Assembly: GCF_003259315.1 (NCBI RefSeq) | Contig: NZ_QLLT01000004.1 | Span: 248,001 to 312,000 of the forward strand | Length of the DNA: 64,000 nucleotides | Direction: 5' to 3' | DNA from: Kitasatospora sp. SolWspMP-SS2h | GTDB lineage: Bacteria > Actinomycetota > Actinomycetes > Streptomycetales > Streptomycetaceae | In this document: piece after piece, positions 11,076 to 18,199 of the stretch | How positions within the stretch are numbered: position 1 is the first letter of the stretch | Layout: the number at the start of each line of letters is the position of its first letter | The notes under the pieces: generated by a model | The model's database searches: none | What the model was told of the DNA's origin: nothing | What the model saw: the letters and a program-made list of their open reading frames with translations, nothing else | Position numbers and translations under genes: made by a program

Positions 11076-11612
11076 TCAGTGCGGGTGGCGGACGCCGAAC
11101 CACTGCTCGGCGCCGTACTCGTGGAAGCGTTCGACCTCGGTGAAGCCGAGGCGTTCGGCGACCCGCAGCGAGGCGGTGTTGGCCGTCCGGGTGGTGAGCG
11201 CGACGGGGGTGCCGGGGGCGGCGGCGGCCAGCCAGGCGAGGGCGGCGGCGCAGGCTTCGGTGGCGTAGCCGCGACCCCAGGCGGACGGCAGGAACAGGTA
11301 GCCGAGTTCGCGCGCGCCCGGTGCGGGGGTCGGGCGGCCCGGGCGGTCGGGGCCGTACGGGTCGAGGGTGACCAGGCCGACCATCGCCCCGTCCAGGTCG
11401 ACCACCAGCAGGCCGGGGCGGCCCCGGGGGACGTCGGGCAGGGTGCGTTCGAACTCCTCGCGCGGGCGGGCGCCGCCGATGTGGGCGCCGACCTCGGGGG
11501 AGGTGAACAGCTCGACGATCGCGGGCCGGTCGCCGGGCAGCGGCTCGCGCAGCAGCAGGCGGGCGGTCCGGATCGGGGCGGGCGGCCAGGGCAGCGCCGG
11601 GGCTTCGGTCAC
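11076..11612 (-). CDS. GNAT N-acetyltransferase (RimJ/RimL type)
   Basis: Acetyl-CoA-dependent N-acetyltransferase of 178 residues. It begins with the RimJ/RimL pattern '[20 protein letters not shown]', has the strand '[19 protein letters not shown]' containing the acetyl-CoA pyrophosphate loop (WGRGYA), and ends '[19 protein letters not shown]'. Substrate unknown. The start is taken as GTG 11612 because TACGTT lies 7 bases upstream, fitting a leaderless mRNA. Its promoter side carries three tandem copies of an 11-base CCCGGCCGATG-like unit (about 11629-11660). Confidence 0.9.
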   Translation of the reverse strand: MTEAPALPWPPAPIRTARLLLREPLPGDRPAIVELFTSPEVGAHIGGARPREEFERTLPDVPRGRPGLLVVDLDGAMVGLVTLDPYGPDRPGRPTPAPGARELGYLFLPSAWGRGYATEACAAALAWLAAAAPGTPVALTTRTANTASLRVAERLGFTEVERFHEYGAEQWFGVRHPH

Positions 11613-11701
11613 GCCCGCCAACGTACCGTGCCCGGCCGATGCCCGGCCGATGCCCGGTCAGGGGGCGGCCGGGCCGTGGTGCGGGCGGTGCCGACGGGTC
11701 G

Positions 11702-12130
11702 TCAGGTGACGTCCAGGTCGCGGCGCCAGGCGACCTCGGCGGCCAGCGAGCCGTCCGCGAGGTACCGGCGGACCTGCGGGGCGCCGGCGAGGGCGGCGGC
11801 GGCCTCCGGGACGGGCACCTCGTGGAAGCCCATGTGCTGCCAGAAGGAGCCCGCGTCGGTGGAGAACAGGTAGACCCGGCGGATGCCGCCGGCGGTGGCC
11901 TCGGCGAGGACGTCCTCGACCAGGCGGCGGCCGGCCCCGTGGCCGCGCCGGTCCGGGCGGACGGCGACGCTGCGCAACAGGGCGGCCGGCCGGGCGAGTT
12001 CCAGGGCGGCGCTGGCGATCGGCCCGTTGGCGTCGCGGGTGGTCCACAGCAGGGTGTCGGGGTCGTCCAGGCCGTGCGGGTCGAGTCCCTGGGCGTGCAG
12101 GAACGCGGTGATGTCGGGGGCGGTGGTCAC
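11702..12130 (-). CDS. GNAT N-acetyltransferase (ArsN2-like)
   Basis: Small acetyltransferase of 142 residues. The acetyl-CoA loop is 'RSVAVRPDRRGHGAGRRLVE', followed by 'GIRRVYLFSTDAGSFWQHMG' and 'FHEVPVPE', a pattern seen in ArsN2-type and related GNAT proteins. No arsenic genes are adjacent, so the arsenic link is only by similarity. The GTG start has GGAAGG 10 bases upstream. It is divergent from the TetX-like monooxygenase and shares a 183-base spacer with it. Confidence 0.85.
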   Translation of the reverse strand: MTTAPDITAFLHAQGLDPHGLDDPDTLLWTTRDANGPIASAALELARPAALLRSVAVRPDRRGHGAGRRLVEDVLAEATAGGIRRVYLFSTDAGSFWQHMGFHEVPVPEAAAALAGAPQVRRYLADGSLAAEVAWRRDLDVT

Positions 12131-12247
12131 CGAGCGGGGTCCTTCCGGTGCGTGCAGTGGCCGGGGCGGCGGTGGGAACGGTACCCGAGTGCTGTTACGC
12201 AGAGTGACGCGCCGCCGTGTCGGACGCGTGAACCCTGCGCGCCGAAC

Positions 12248-12276
12248 TTGTTCGTCACGAACACGTTCGTTACGCT
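12248..12276 (+). promoter_or_regulatory. promoter with embedded GTTCGT inverted repeat
   Basis: A -35 box TTGTTC (12248-12253) and -10 box TACGCT (12271-12276) are 17 bases apart and point to the TetX-like gene. The perfect inverted repeat GTTCGTCACGAAC (12250-12262) sits on the -35, and a further GTTCGT follows at 12265-12270. This is typical of a TetR-type operator, although no TetR gene is adjacent. Confidence 0.6.
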
Positions 12277-12313
12277 CGAAGGGCAGCCACCGGACGAACC
12301 CGAGGAGCCCGCC

Positions 12314-13474
12314 GTGACCACCACCGCCCACCACGCCGCCGGCCACACCCCCCACCACCCCCTCGCCGTCCTGGGCGGCGGCCTCGGCGGCCTCACCCTG
12401 GCCCGGGTCCTGCACGTGCACGGCATCCCCGCCGCCGTCTTCGACCTCGAACCCGACGCCACCGCCCGCACCCAGGGCGGCATGCTCGACATCCACCACG
12501 ACTCCGGCCAGCCCGCGCTGGAGGCCGCCGGGCTGCACGAGGACTTCCGGCGGATCGTCCACCCCGGCGGCCAGGCCCTGCGCCTGCTCGGCCCCGACGC
12601 CACCGTCCACCTCGCCGAGGAGGACGACGGCACCGGCGGCCGCCCCGAGGTCGACCGCGGCGACCTGCGCGACCTGCTGCTCTCCGCGCTGCCCGCCGGT
12701 GCCATGCACTGGGGCCGCAAGGCGGTGGACGTCCGGGCGCTCGGCGACGGCCGCCACCGGGTCGGGTTCGCCGACGGCAGCGCGATCACCACCGACCTGC
12801 TGGTCGGCGCGGACGGCGCCTGGTCCAAGGTCCGCCCGCTGCTCTCCGACGCCCGGCCCGCCTACACCGGCGTCTCCTTCGTCGAGGCCGACCTGCACGA
12901 CGCCGCCCGCCGCCACCCCGGCGCCGCCGCCCTGGTCGGCGGCGGGATGTTCATGGCCCTCGGCGGCGGGCGCGGCTTCCTCGGCCACCTGGAGTCCGAC
13001 GGCAGCATCCACGTCTACGCCGCCGTCCGCGCCGACGAGAGCTGGCCGCCCGCCGCCGGGCCGGCCGCGCTCCGCGAGGCCGCGCTCGCCGCCTTCGACG
13101 GCTGGAGCGAGCGGCTGCGCGCCCTGCTCGCCGACGCCGACGGGGAGTTGACGCTGCGCCGGATCCACGCGCTGCCGGTCGGCCACCGCTGGGAGCGGCG
13201 CCCCGGCGTCACCCTGCTCGGCGACGCCGCGCACCTGATGTCCCCGTTCGCGGGCGAGGGCGCCAACCTCGCCATGCAGGACGGCGCCGAGCTCGGCCTC
13301 GCCCTGGCCGCCCGCCCCGGCAACCTGGAGGCCGCCCTCGACGCCTACGAGCAGGCCATGTTCGCCCGTGCCGAAGCCTCCGCCGCCGAGTCCGCCGCCG
13401 GCCTGGAGCTGATGTTCGGTCCCGACCCGGTCGCCGGACTGCTCGCCGTCTTCGCGGGGGCCGACGAGGAGTGA
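12314..13474 (+). CDS. FAD-dependent monooxygenase, TetX-like
   Basis: Flavin monooxygenase of 386 residues, almost the length of TetX (388). It has the Rossmann 'LAVLGGGLGGLTLARVLHVH', the TetX-style 'GGMLDIHHDSGQPALEAAGL', the 'RGDLRDLLLSAL' segment, the flavin-binding 'LLGDAAHLMSPFAGEGANLA' and the C-terminal 'YEQAMFARAEA' ... 'ELMFGPD'. These blocks occur in the same order in TetX tetracycline-inactivating enzymes, but close relatives also act on other aromatic substrates, so resistance cannot be assumed. The GTG start has GAGGAG 7 bases upstream. A promoter with a TetR-like operator precedes it. Confidence 0.85.
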   Translation: MTTTAHHAAGHTPHHPLAVLGGGLGGLTLARVLHVHGIPAAVFDLEPDATARTQGGMLDIHHDSGQPALEAAGLHEDFRRIVHPGGQALRLLGPDATVHLAEEDDGTGGRPEVDRGDLRDLLLSALPAGAMHWGRKAVDVRALGDGRHRVGFADGSAITTDLLVGADGAWSKVRPLLSDARPAYTGVSFVEADLHDAARRHPGAAALVGGGMFMALGGGRGFLGHLESDGSIHVYAAVRADESWPPAAGPAALREAALAAFDGWSERLRALLADADGELTLRRIHALPVGHRWERRPGVTLLGDAAHLMSPFAGEGANLAMQDGAELGLALAARPGNLEAALDAYEQAMFARAEASAAESAAGLELMFGPDPVAGLLAVFAGADEE

Positions 13475-13509
13475 ACGCCGACCGGGTCGCGGTGGACGCG
13501 GAGTCACTG

Positions 13510-13592
13510 GAAGCCTTCAGAAGGTAAACGTTGTAGCGGAGTTCGAAGCCGAACGCGTCCAACTTCTTGTCGAGCGCGGGGCTGATCGCCAT
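13510..13592 (-). pseudogene. possible gene fragment
   Basis: On the reverse strand the 27 codons starting at an ATG at 13592 have coding-like composition ('ALDKKLDAFGFELRYNVYLL') and then run into the complement of the TetX-like gene, where the frame becomes a shadow. I do not recognise the family. It may be the remnant of a deleted gene, or chance. Confidence 0.3.
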
Positions 13593-13601
13593 GCTGCATA
13601 C

Positions 13602-15326
13602 ATGACATCCCTGAGTGCACGGCCGATGCGCCGCGCGTGGAAGAGAGCGCTCTCATTGCTGCCCGTCGTCGCGCTCACGGTGGCCGCCACCGTCACCGCG
13701 ACGACGGACACCGCCGTCGCGGCCCCCGCGCCGCCGTCCGGTTTCTCGCTCACCTGGAGCGACGACTTCAACGGCGCGTCCGGGACGGGCATCGACCAGA
13801 GCCTGTGGAAGTACGACACCGGGCCGGGCAGCAACTTCGGCACCGGCGAGATCGAGACCATGACCAGCAGCACCTCCAACGTCTACTACGACGGCCAGGG
13901 CCACCTGGTGCTCCAGGCGCTGCACTCCGGCTCCGACCCGCGCGCCGGCTGGACCTCCGGCCGGGTGGAGACCCAGTCGGCGTCCTTCGGCGCCCCGGCG
14001 GGCGGGGTGGTGCGGATGGAGTCCGTCCTCCAGCAGCCCAACGTCAACACCTCCAACGGCGCGGGCTACTGGCCGGCGTTCTGGATGCTCGGCGCGCCGC
14101 TGCGCGACGGGGTGACCTGGCCGAAGTCCGGCGAGATCGACATCATGGAGGACATCAACGGCCGCAGCTCCGTCTTCAGCACGATCCACTGCGGGGTGAA
14201 CCCGGGCGGCCCGTGCAACGAGTCCACCGGCATCGGCTCGGGCGAGCGCGCCTGTCCGGGCTGCCAGACCGGCTTCCACGACTACGCGGTGGAGATCGAC
14301 CGCTCGGTCTCGCCCGAGCAGATCCGGTTCTACCTCGACGGCGGCAACTTCTACACCGTCAACGCCAACCAGGTGGACGCGACGACCTGGGCCAACGCCG
14401 TCGACCACCCGTTCTTCATCATCTACGACCTGGCGATCGGCGGCGGCTTCCCGGACGCCTTCGGCGGCGGCCCGAACGCGGCCACCGTCTCGGGCGGCAA
14501 GCTGATCATCGACTCGGTCGCCGTCTACAACAAGGGCCCGGGCTCCGGGGGCGGTGGCGGCACGGTCTCCGGCCAGGCCATCACCGGCCCCGGCGGCAAG
14601 TGCGTGGACGTGGCGGGCGACGACAACGGCGGCGACGGCACGGCGGTGCAGCTCTGGGACTGCCAGTCCGGGGCCAAGGACCAGCACTGGACCTGGAGCG
14701 GCCAGACCCTCCAGACCCTCGGCAAGTGCCTGGACATCGCCGGGGGCAGCAGCGCCGCCGGAACGAAGCTCCAACTCGCCACCTGCAACACCAGCGGATA
14801 CCAGAACTGGGTGCGGCAGAGCGACGGTTCGCTGCGCAACCCGACCAGCGGCCGGTGCATCGACTCGCCGTCGGGGGCCACCGCCAACGGCACCCGGCTC
14901 CAGATCTGGGACTGCAACGGCTCCGGCGCCCAGAAGTTCGCCATCGGCGCGCCGATCTACGGCCCCGGCGGCAAGTGCGCGGACGTGGCCGGTGACGACA
15001 ACGGCGGCGACGGCACGGCGGTGCAGCTCTGGGACTGCCAGTCGGGCGCCAAGGACCAGAAGTGGACCTGGAGCGGCCAGACCCTCCAGACCCTCGGCAA
15101 GTGCCTGGACATCGCGGGCGGCAGCAGCGCGGCCGGGACGAAGCTCCAGCTCGCCACCTGCAACGGCGGCGGCTACCAGAACTGGGTGGCCAACGGCGAC
15201 GGTTCGCTGTCGAACCCGACCAGCGGACGGTGCGTCGACTCCCCGTCGGGGGCCACCGCCAACGGCACCCGGCTGCAGATCTGGGACTGCAACGGCTCCG
15301 GCGCCCAGAAGTTCGCCCTGGCCTGA
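13602..15326 (+). CDS. secreted GH16 beta-glucanase with two ricin-type lectin domains
   Basis: Extracellular endo-beta-1,3-glucanase-like enzyme of 574 residues. A twin-Arg-containing signal peptide occupies about residues 1-40 ('RRAWKRALSLLPVVALTVAA', cut near 'AVAA'). The GH16 domain (about 48-308) has the catalytic 'GEIDIMEDIN' with both acidic residues, plus 'GYWPAFWMLG' and 'HDYAVEID'. A Gly-rich linker leads to two beta-trefoil (CBM13) halves at about 320-447 and 448-574. These two are nearly identical in protein and DNA, each with 'GKCLDIAGGSSAAGTKLQLA', so they arose by a recent internal duplication. Two LacI-type operator-like sites flank the gene. Confidence 0.93.
   Translation: MTSLSARPMRRAWKRALSLLPVVALTVAATVTATTDTAVAAPAPPSGFSLTWSDDFNGASGTGIDQSLWKYDTGPGSNFGTGEIETMTSSTSNVYYDGQGHLVLQALHSGSDPRAGWTSGRVETQSASFGAPAGGVVRMESVLQQPNVNTSNGAGYWPAFWMLGAPLRDGVTWPKSGEIDIMEDINGRSSVFSTIHCGVNPGGPCNESTGIGSGERACPGCQTGFHDYAVEIDRSVSPEQIRFYLDGGNFYTVNANQVDATTWANAVDHPFFIIYDLAIGGGFPDAFGGGPNAATVSGGKLIIDSVAVYNKGPGSGGGGGTVSGQAITGPGGKCVDVAGDDNGGDGTAVQLWDCQSGAKDQHWTWSGQTLQTLGKCLDIAGGSSAAGTKLQLATCNTSGYQNWVRQSDGSLRNPTSGRCIDSPSGATANGTRLQIWDCNGSGAQKFAIGAPIYGPGGKCADVAGDDNGGDGTAVQLWDCQSGAKDQKWTWSGQTLQTLGKCLDIAGGSSAAGTKLQLATCNGGGYQNWVANGDGSLSNPTSGRCVDSPSGATANGTRLQIWDCNGSGAQKFALA
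13643..13654. promoter_or_regulatory. LacI-type operator-like palindrome inside GH16 gene
   Basis: The perfect palindrome GAGAGCGCTCTC lies 41 bases into the coding sequence. It resembles sites bound by LacI-family sugar repressors (CebR-type GGGAGCGCTCCC) that control glycosidase genes in Streptomyces. Position inside the gene would suit a roadblock mechanism. Confidence 0.45.
14570..15326 (+). repeat. two near-identical lectin-domain DNA repeats
   Basis: The 3' part of the GH16 gene contains two tandem blocks of about 375-380 bases each, starting near 14575 and 14955, that encode the two ricin-type lectin domains with only a few differences. This is a recombination-prone direct repeat. Confidence 0.85.
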
Positions 15327-15452
15327 CCGTCGGCGTCAGCGTCAGCGCGAGCGGTAGGCGCAGCGGGTGCGGCGGCGCGGAGGTCGTGCCGCCGCACCCG
15401 GTGCGGGGCGGTGCGGGGCGGTGCGGGCGGGGGCTGCTGGGCGGCCTGCTCT

Positions 15453-15464
15453 GAGAGCGCTTCC
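15453..15464. promoter_or_regulatory. second LacI-type operator-like site
   Basis: GAGAGCGCTTCC, a one-mismatch inverted repeat of the same class as the site at 13643, lies between the GH16 gene and the TetR gene. On the reverse strand it continues as TTGGAAGCGCTCTCAG. Confidence 0.4.
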
Positions 15465-15518
15465 AAGGCCGTGTCGACCGCCCCGGCCCCCCGGCGCCGA
15501 TCATCTATGTTGGTGGTC

Positions 15519-16238
15519 ATGGACGACAGCCCCGCCCCCGCCCCGCGCAGCCGCCGGGAGCGGCCCGCCAAGCCCGCGCTCACCCGGGCCGGCATCGTGG
15601 CGGCGGCCGTCCGCCTGATGGAGGCCGAGGGGCTCCAGCGGGTCACCATGCGGCGCCTGGCCCAGGAACTCGACACCGGACCGGCCTCGCTGTACGTCTA
15701 CGTGGCCAACACGGCCGAACTGCACGCCGCGATCCTGGAGCACCACCTCGGACGGGTCGACCTGGGCGCAGCCGCCGGCGCGGGGGCCGCCGACCCGGGC
15801 ACCGCCGGAGACCCGGGCCGGGACTGGCGCGGGCGGCTCGCCGCGGTGCTGGAGTCCTACACCGCCGTGCTGCTCGAACACCCGGCGCTGGCCCACTCCG
15901 CGCTGCTCGCCCGGCCCGCCGGGCCGCACTACCTGGCCCTGGTGGAGACCCTGCTGGCCCTGCTGGAGGAGGGCGGCGTCCCCGCCGGGCAGGCCGCCTG
16001 GGGCGTCGACACCCTGCTCCAGGTGGCCACCGCCACCGCCGCCGAGCACTCCGCCCGCACCGGCGCGGCGGCCGAGGCCGAGCACGGCGCGATGGTCCGC
16101 GCCCTGCGCGAGGCCGACCCGTCCCGCTACCCGAAGGTGGCCGCGACCGCCGGGGAGCTGGTCTCCGGCCGCCCCGCCGAACGGCTCGCCTGGACGTTCC
16201 GGATGCTGATCAACGGGGTGGCCGCCACGCCGCGCTGA
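15519..16238 (+). CDS. TetR-family transcriptional regulator
   Basis: Repressor of 239 residues. The N-terminal HTH reads 'LTRAGIVAAAVRLMEAEGLQ', then 'TMRRLAQELDTGPASLYVYV', a typical TetR DNA-binding unit at about residues 20-70; the C-terminal ligand domain follows ('AAVLESYTAVLLEHPALAHS'). The ATG at 15519 is 7 bases after TATGTT, which fits a leaderless start; an ATG at 15507 is inside this -10 box. It runs convergently into the antiporter gene and after the GH16 gene; its target is not clear. Confidence 0.9.
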   Translation: MDDSPAPAPRSRRERPAKPALTRAGIVAAAVRLMEAEGLQRVTMRRLAQELDTGPASLYVYVANTAELHAAILEHHLGRVDLGAAAGAGAADPGTAGDPGRDWRGRLAAVLESYTAVLLEHPALAHSALLARPAGPHYLALVETLLALLEEGGVPAGQAAWGVDTLLQVATATAAEHSARTGAAAEAEHGAMVRALREADPSRYPKVAATAGELVSGRPAERLAWTFRMLINGVAATPR

Positions 16239-16272
16239 CGCCCCGTGCCCCACCGGGACGGGTGACGGGCGG

Positions 16273-18024
16273 TCAGGCCGGGCCGAGGACGATCCGTTCG
16301 GTGACCCGGTCGGGGTGGGGCGGGGCGCCGTCCGGGGCGGCCGGGTGCAGGTGGCCGGCCCGGTCGAGGGTGAACAGCAGGTCGTGGCCGGGCGGCAGCT
16401 CGCCGTCGGCGGGGCGGCGCAGGATGCGGGCTCCGGCGGCGTGCCGGCGGGCCAGCTCGGGGCCGGTCAGGGCGGCCGGGAGGACCGTCGCGGCGGGCGG
16501 GCCGCCGACCGCGCCGGGGCCGGGCGCGGCGGCGGGCAGCCGGAACACCGGCAGTTCGGACACCTCGTGCAGGACGGCCGCCGCCAGCGCGTTGAACCCG
16601 TCCTCGGCGGTCAGCAGGTACACCGCGGTGACGCCCTCCCGCTCGGCGCCCTCGCCGCTCGCGACGGCCAGCAGTTCGCCGTCGGCGAGTTCGAGCCCGG
16701 CGGCCGAGATCCGGGCCCGCTGCTCGTCCCGCCCGGCCCACAGCAGCACGTCCAGCCCGGCCGAGCGGAGCACGGCGGCCAGCTCGACCGTCCACGGCTC
16801 GCCGCCCACCAGCAGCGGGCGGGAGCGGGCCGGGCGGGTCACCCGCAGCAGCCGGGCCACCGGGACGGCGCTCAGGCCGTACAGCGTGACGGTGAACACG
16901 ATCACCAGGAAGGTGGCCGGGAGGATCTTCTCCGCGCCGCCGACGCCCGCCGCGGCCAGGCTGGTGGAGAAGGTCGCGGCGGTGGAGGCGGCGACGATGC
17001 CGCGCGGCGCCATCCAGCCCAGGAACGCCCGTTCGCCCTCCGCCAGGTCCGTCCCGGCGGTGGACAGCGCCGCGACGACCGGCCGCACCACGACCGCCAG
17101 CACCGCGACCAGCCCGAGCACGGGCAGCAGCACCGGGCGCACCGACGACCAGGTGACGGTCGAGGAGATCGACACGAACAGCACGCCGACGATCAGCGGG
17201 ACCAGCGTCTCCAGGAAGATCCGCCGGGCGGGCGGGTCGAAGGCCGGGACGGTGGCGACCACCACGCCCAGCACGATCGCGGCGATCAGCCCGGTGTCGT
17301 CGCGCAGCGCGTCACAGACCGCGGCCACGCCGACCACCACCGCCAACTGGGCGCTGGTGCCCAGGACTTCGTTCAGCCGCGCCCGCACCAGCAGCAGCCA
17401 CAGCAGGGCCGCGCCGAGCAGCCCGCCGAGCAGGCCCAGGCCGACGCTGGCCGCGAACTCCAGCAGCCCGGCGCCCAGCCTCCGGTGCTGCTCGCTCACC
17501 AGCGCGTGGAAGACCAGCGCGCCGAGGATGCCGCCGACCGCGTCGATCAGCGAGCCCTCCCACAGCAGCACGCGCCGCACCCGCTCGGTGGGGCGGACGA
17601 AGTCCAGCAGCGGCCCGACCACGGTCGGCCCGGAGACCACCAGGATCGCGCCGAGCATCGCCGCCGCCTTCCCCGAGACGCCCAGCAGCGGGGCGGCCGC
17701 GAACGCGGCGGCCGGGGCGGTCAGCAGGGTGCCGACCCACACCAGCCGCACCACCGTGTGCCGGGCGTGGCCGGTCAGTTCGCGCAGGTCCAGGCCGAGC
17801 CCGGCGTCGTACAGGATGACCGCGACGGCGAGCGAGACCAGCGGCGAGAAGGCCGGACCGAGCAGCCGGTCGGGGTGCACGTCGTCGGTGAGCGCGCCCG
17901 CCGCGAAGCCCACCGGCAGCAGCACGATGATCGCCGGGACGCGCAGCCGGGCGGCCAGCAGCTGGGAGGCGACGGCGAGTACCAAGGTCAGCCCGGACCC
18001 GATCAGGATCTGCTCAGAGGTCAT
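16273..18024 (-). CDS. CPA1-type cation:proton antiporter
   Basis: Inner-membrane Na+ or K+/H+ antiporter of 583 residues. About 12 hydrophobic segments fill residues 1-395, with the family motifs 'LLPVGFAAGALTDDVHPDRL', 'VAVILYDAGLGLDL', 'ILVVSGPTVVGPLLDFV', 'EGSLIDAVGGILGALVFHAL' and 'FLGWMAPRGIVAASTAATFS'. The C-terminal 190 residues are cytosolic and look like a degenerate nucleotide-sensing (RCK/TrkA-like) domain ('VTAVYLLTAEDGFNALAAAV'). It is divergent from the HEAT-repeat gene. The Asp of the ion site is present in 'SLIDAVG'. Confidence 0.88.
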   Translation of the reverse strand: MTSEQILIGSGLTLVLAVASQLLAARLRVPAIIVLLPVGFAAGALTDDVHPDRLLGPAFSPLVSLAVAVILYDAGLGLDLRELTGHARHTVVRLVWVGTLLTAPAAAFAAAPLLGVSGKAAAMLGAILVVSGPTVVGPLLDFVRPTERVRRVLLWEGSLIDAVGGILGALVFHALVSEQHRRLGAGLLEFAASVGLGLLGGLLGAALLWLLLVRARLNEVLGTSAQLAVVVGVAAVCDALRDDTGLIAAIVLGVVVATVPAFDPPARRIFLETLVPLIVGVLFVSISSTVTWSSVRPVLLPVLGLVAVLAVVVRPVVAALSTAGTDLAEGERAFLGWMAPRGIVAASTAATFSTSLAAAGVGGAEKILPATFLVIVFTVTLYGLSAVPVARLLRVTRPARSRPLLVGGEPWTVELAAVLRSAGLDVLLWAGRDEQRARISAAGLELADGELLAVASGEGAEREGVTAVYLLTAEDGFNALAAAVLHEVSELPVFRLPAAAPGPGAVGGPPAATVLPAALTGPELARRHAAGARILRRPADGELPPGHDLLFTLDRAGHLHPAAPDGAPPHPDRVTERIVLGPA

Positions 18025-18199
18025 CCGCCCATCCCAAGCCGCCGACCACCGCGCCGCGCCGCCACGCGCCCGGCGGGTCACCCGTCCGGCCCAGCCCGGC
18101 CCGCGCCGCCGCTCCCGCACCACCGTTCTCGCACGGTCCGGTCCGGTTCGGGCGGTCCGGACCGGACGGATGTCGGAGGCTCCCGGGAAGATCGCGGCC

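Noticed and set aside
13602..13642. Later start (ATG 13626) for the GH16 protein, placing the operator nearer the start codon
   Set aside because: The site at 13643 would still be inside the gene; the first ATG gives a normal-length signal peptide, so it was kept, with the alternative noted here.
16262..18199. Forward frame preceding the HEAT gene
   Set aside because: It lies opposite the antiporter gene, is Ser/Thr/Arg/Pro-rich and has no motif; the HEAT protein starts at ATG 18200.
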